DNA from: Arthrobacter cryoconiti
GTDB taxonomy: Bacteria > Actinomycetota > Actinomycetes > Actinomycetales > Micrococcaceae
NCBI RefSeq assembly: GCF_020905375.1
Contig: NZ_JAJJBU010000027.1
Span: forward strand, 59,774-123,773
DNA length: 64,000 nt
Reading direction: 5' to 3'
Both the position numbers and the translations under genes were made by a program. The notes under the pieces are model-generated. The model saw only the letters and a list, made by a program, of their open reading frames with translations. It had not been told where the DNA came from and did no database searches. Of this stretch, positions 61,324 to 64,000 are shown piece after piece. Within the stretch, counting starts at the first letter, position 1, and every line of letters starts with the position of its first letter.

Positions 61324-64000
61324 ATGATGCCTGAGTCATCCCCTCGTTCATCCCTGGACCGCGTGATCCGAGCTCTGGAGGACCGTGGGTTCCCCACGAA
61401 ACGGTCAGATCGTTTCATGACCCTGTGTCCGTGCCATTCTGACCGTTCTCCCTCGATGCATGTCACCTGGGAAGACGGCAAGGTGATGCTGTTTTGCTTC
61501 AGCTGCAGCCAGTCCGGGACCGCCACCTATGAGGATCTGTGCCAGGGGATTGGCCTTGAACCCACCGATCTCTTCGATGCGCCTCTTCCCCCGCGTAGTG
61601 AGCGCCCGAATGCCTCGGTGACCCGTAAGCCGGTGACCCGTAAGACCCCGCTGCCTAAGGTCATTCCTTTGACAGAGGCGGCGCCCAAGTCGGATCCTCG
61701 ACACCGTTTTGAGGAGACCCAGGCTTACGAATATTTCGATGCCCAGGGGACCTTGGTGCAGCGGGTTGTCCGTGAAGAGTGCAAGATCAAGACGCACCCC
61801 GCCAAGCGCTTCAAGCAGCAATTCGTGGACCCCAAAAATGGTGCCCTGGTCAATCAGAAGCCTGAGGGATTCACTCCTGTCCTGTACAACCTCCCCACGG
61901 TTCTGGAGGCCGTACAGGCCGGCAAGACCATCTACCTGGTGGAAGGGGAAAAAGACGCCGAGACCGCAAGGGACCACGGCCTGACCGCCACCACTAATTC
62001 CCAGGGCGCCGGCAGCTTCCCGGAAGAGATGGCCATGTGGCTTCTGGGGTACGCCGAAAACGGTGACCCTCTGCGGACTCGGGTCCGAATCGTTGCAGAT
62101 CTGGATCTTGCCGGCTATCGACGTGCCGCCAACCTTTACCAGGTATTGACCAAAATTGGCGTCAAGCCCACCATCGTCCTGCCCGCCACCGCCGATGAGA
62201 AGTCTGACTTCACCGATCACTTCGCTGGCGGCTTTGGCGTCGGTGATTTCAAGGTCACCAGCTTGCAGCGCGTTCAGCTGATGGCCCAGGTGGAGGAAAT
62301 CAAGCAAGCCCTCACTCACGTCAATGACGCCTGTAAGCAGGGCGCTGCCCGCCATGCGGCCGCCCAGGAAACCGCAACGGAAGAGTCTCAGGAAGACAAC
62401 GCTAAGGCTGCCGAATCCTGGGCCAAGGAAGCTTCCCGCCGTCTCAACAAGATCCGTGAGCTCGCCGCAGTTTCATCCGAGGTCTCCAAGGATGATGAGG
62501 ACCTGGTGAAGGCGATCGAGGAGGTTCGTGATGATGCTTTTGCCCTGGTCAACAAGACCCACCAGGATCTTGGCCTGAAACTGCCGGCGGCAGTTTTGGA
62601 TCAGCGCGGGGGAGAGGTTATCCCGCTTGCCAAGCCCGGGACCAAAGTGGCCGGCCCTGGCGAGTACGTCAACGATCCTGCCCCGCACATCCCCAACAAC
62701 TCCGTCACCTATGCCGTCCGTCGGGGCGAGACCGTAAAGGTCACCGAGTCATTTTCCGATGACGGCGTCAAGTACCGCTATGACTCCGTGATGAACTGCT
62801 GGGCCCATGTGGTGGATCAGTTCGTTGAAAACGATGGTCTGGACTCCGAGTTCTCCCGTCCGTCCCTCGGGATGCGGGTGAAGTTTTTCCGGTGGCGCCG
62901 CGATGAAAACGGCCGCCCCATCCGCCTCAGCGATGGCTCCTTCGAAGTTGAAGAGGAAACTGTCACCTGGACAGCGGAGACCATCCAAAAAGGCAAGTGG
63001 TATGAGGAAATCCCTTGGTACGGTGCTGCTGCACTAACGTCCACCAGCCGCCGCGGCAAGGACGCCGCCTTTGACGGCATCCTCAAAGCCGTCCATGGGC
63101 CGGCCACCAAGACCCCCAAATACACGTCCACCGGCTGGCGTGAAACCCCACAGGGGCGCATCTTTATCCATGCCGGCGGCGCCATCAGCGCAGCCGGCTC
63201 GGTAGAGGCCGATGTGGTCCTTCCCGACGCCATGGCCGTCTATAAGATGCCCGAGCCCGTTACAGACGCTTCCACGCTGCGCCAGGCGTGGCTTGATGGC
63301 GTCCTGCCTCTGCTGTCCGGCCTGCCTGCCCGCATCGTTTACCCCATGCTGGGCTTCGTCTTTGAGTCAGTCTTCTCTGACCGCATGAAAGTCACGCTGC
63401 ACTTCCAGGGCGGGCGTTCCTCCTACAAAACGGCCTGCGCCAACATCGGCATGCAATTCTTCGCCCCTGGGATCCACTTCGACAACAAGCGAGAAGTGGT
63501 CTCCGGCGCCAACTCCGGCGGTACCGCCCTCGGCATCCTGCGCACCGCGGCGCTGTGCTCCAACATGCCCGTCCTAGTTGACGACTTTGCCCCGGATGGG
63601 GATCCCAAGCGGGCCCAGAAGAAGCTCGGCGATGTCGCTCGCATCAACTACAACGGCTCACTCCGTGCTGTCGGAACCGTCGGCGGCGGGGTCAAGAATG
63701 ACCGCCCCCTCAACACCGGCCTCATCACCACCGGAGAACTTGGCCCCGATGATTCCGCCGAGACCAGGCTTCTCACGCTCCTGCTCTCACCAGGTGACAT
63801 CACCAATGCCCAGGACCTCTTCCCCAAGCTCGAACACACCAATGCCCGACGTAGCCGGGCGCTCCTAGGTTCCTCGCTCATCCAATACCTCGCCGGATCC
63901 CTTGATGAGGAAATCGCTGAACGTGATTACTGGCGTGACCACCGTGGAGCCCCCGGAAACCCCTATGACTTCTGGGTAGAGCAGATCCGCACACTTCCCC
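61324..64000 (+). CDS. CHC2/TOPRIM primase-helicase-like replication protein, 3' end outside window
   Basis: Open from ATG 61324 (a GTG three codons earlier is possible) to the window end, at least 892 residues. Residues about 35-70: CHC2 zinc finger (LCPCHSDRSPSMHV, LFCFSCSQSG). About 210-265: TOPRIM-like IYLVEGEKDAETARDHG and VRIVADLDLAGYRR with the conserved Glu and Asp-x-Asp. About 370-430: helical linker. From about 680: DUF927-like ATPase with a degenerate Walker A (FQGGRSSYKTA, lacking the classical GKT) and Walker-B-like MPVLVDDFAPD. Likely primes or initiates replication of this replicon. It is the largest gene at this end. Confidence 0.88.
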   Translation, partial: MMPESSPRSSLDRVIRALEDRGFPTKRSDRFMTLCPCHSDRSPSMHVTWEDGKVMLFCFSCSQSGTATYEDLCQGIGLEPTDLFDAPLPPRSERPNASVTRKPVTRKTPLPKVIPLTEAAPKSDPRHRFEETQAYEYFDAQGTLVQRVVREECKIKTHPAKRFKQQFVDPKNGALVNQKPEGFTPVLYNLPTVLEAVQAGKTIYLVEGEKDAETARDHGLTATTNSQGAGSFPEEMAMWLLGYAENGDPLRTRVRIVADLDLAGYRRAANLYQVLTKIGVKPTIVLPATADEKSDFTDHFAGGFGVGDFKVTSLQRVQLMAQVEEIKQALTHVNDACKQGAARHAAAQETATEESQEDNAKAAESWAKEASRRLNKIRELAAVSSEVSKDDEDLVKAIEEVRDDAFALVNKTHQDLGLKLPAAVLDQRGGEVIPLAKPGTKVAGPGEYVNDPAPHIPNNSVTYAVRRGETVKVTESFSDDGVKYRYDSVMNCWAHVVDQFVENDGLDSEFSRPSLGMRVKFFRWRRDENGRPIRLSDGSFEVEEETVTWTAETIQKGKWYEEIPWYGAAALTSTSRRGKDAAFDGILKAVHGPATKTPKYTSTGWRETPQGRIFIHAGGAISAAGSVEADVVLPDAMAVYKMPEPVTDASTLRQAWLDGVLPLLSGLPARIVYPMLGFVFESVFSDRMKVTLHFQGGRSSYKTACANIGMQFFAPGIHFDNKREVVSGANSGGTALGILRTAALCSNMPVLVDDFAPDGDPKRAQKKLGDVARINYNGSLRAVGTVGGGVKNDRPLNTGLITTGELGPDDSAETRLLTLLLSPGDITNAQDLFPKLEHTNARRSRALLGSSLIQYLAGSLDEEIAERDYWRDHRGAPGNPYDFWVEQIRTLP

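Overview
High-GC actinobacterial DNA, most likely a large accessory replicon (plasmid or integrative element) of an Arthrobacter-like Micrococcales bacterium. The grounds are codon use, GTG/TTG starts, a mycothiol-type ArsC, actinobacterial forms of CtaG/CopC, CmtR/CtpG and the TMs of a CcdA cluster, a CHC2/TOPRIM replication protein at the right end, and many transposon scars. Nearly everything is metal, redox-stress or mobile-DNA biology. No ribosomal RNA, tRNA or core housekeeping genes were seen.

Layout. 1-5.5 kb (minus): lgt (cut by the window edge), a Met-rich Tat multicopper oxidase, CcdA, a lipoprotein, a DUF305 protein, a DUF6153-like protein and a CopZ-like protein under a CsoR-type operator. 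6.0-14.1 kb (plus): an eight-gene, translationally coupled cluster for the membrane arm of a complex I-like machine (nuoA, H, J, K, L, M, N). In place of the peripheral arm there is one protein that looks like a degenerate NuoB-NuoD fusion with a His/Met-rich linker. 14.2-19.7 kb: CDF exporter plus NmtR-like ArsR (minus), and a leaderless ArsR, zinc-ribbon protein and P1B-4-type ATPase (plus). 20.1-23.5 kb: an M-box (Mg2+) riboswitch in front of an Nramp-related magnesium transporter and a soluble MgtE-N/CBS protein. 23.8-29.7 kb: IS110 remnant, second multicopper oxidase, ZIP transporter, second DUF305, and an iron-binding lipoprotein behind a DtxR/IdeR box.

30.26-41.15 kb is a Tn3-family transposon with about 40-bp terminal inverted repeats and a flanking ACTACA duplication. 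Its cargo is a third multicopper oxidase, DUF302, SHOCT proteins and a sulfane-sulfur module: a CstR-type repressor, persulfide dioxygenase-rhodanese, TSUP permease, rhodanese and a Cys-rich small protein, with four ATACCC-GGGTAT operators. It interrupted an already decayed arsR-ctaG pair, of which an intact relative lies at 50.1-51.6 kb. 41.2-51.6 kb: lipoprotein, an M23 peptidase behind a ydaO (c-di-AMP) riboswitch, CopC, a DsbA-like protein, a CDF exporter, a CopD-CtaG fusion, then arsR-ctaG. 51.6-54.5 kb: lspA, a CtpG-like ATPase and cmtR. 54.6-55.7 kb: an IS1595-family element. 56.1-59.5 kb: merR/merA, arsC and a 5'-clipped uspA. 59.7-64 kb: a Clp-N-only protein, a repeat-rich probable origin region with a Z-DNA-prone tract, a small DNA-binding-like protein and a large primase/helicase-like replication protein that runs off the window.

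How it works together: extracytoplasmic copper oxidation and binding (three multicopper oxidases, two DUF305 proteins, CopC), export (two P1B ATPases, two CDFs), reduction (MerA, ArsC) and persulfide detoxification form a multi-metal/sulfur resistance island. Plasmid-borne lgt and lspA could support its many lipoproteins. The least explained part is the complex I-like cluster.
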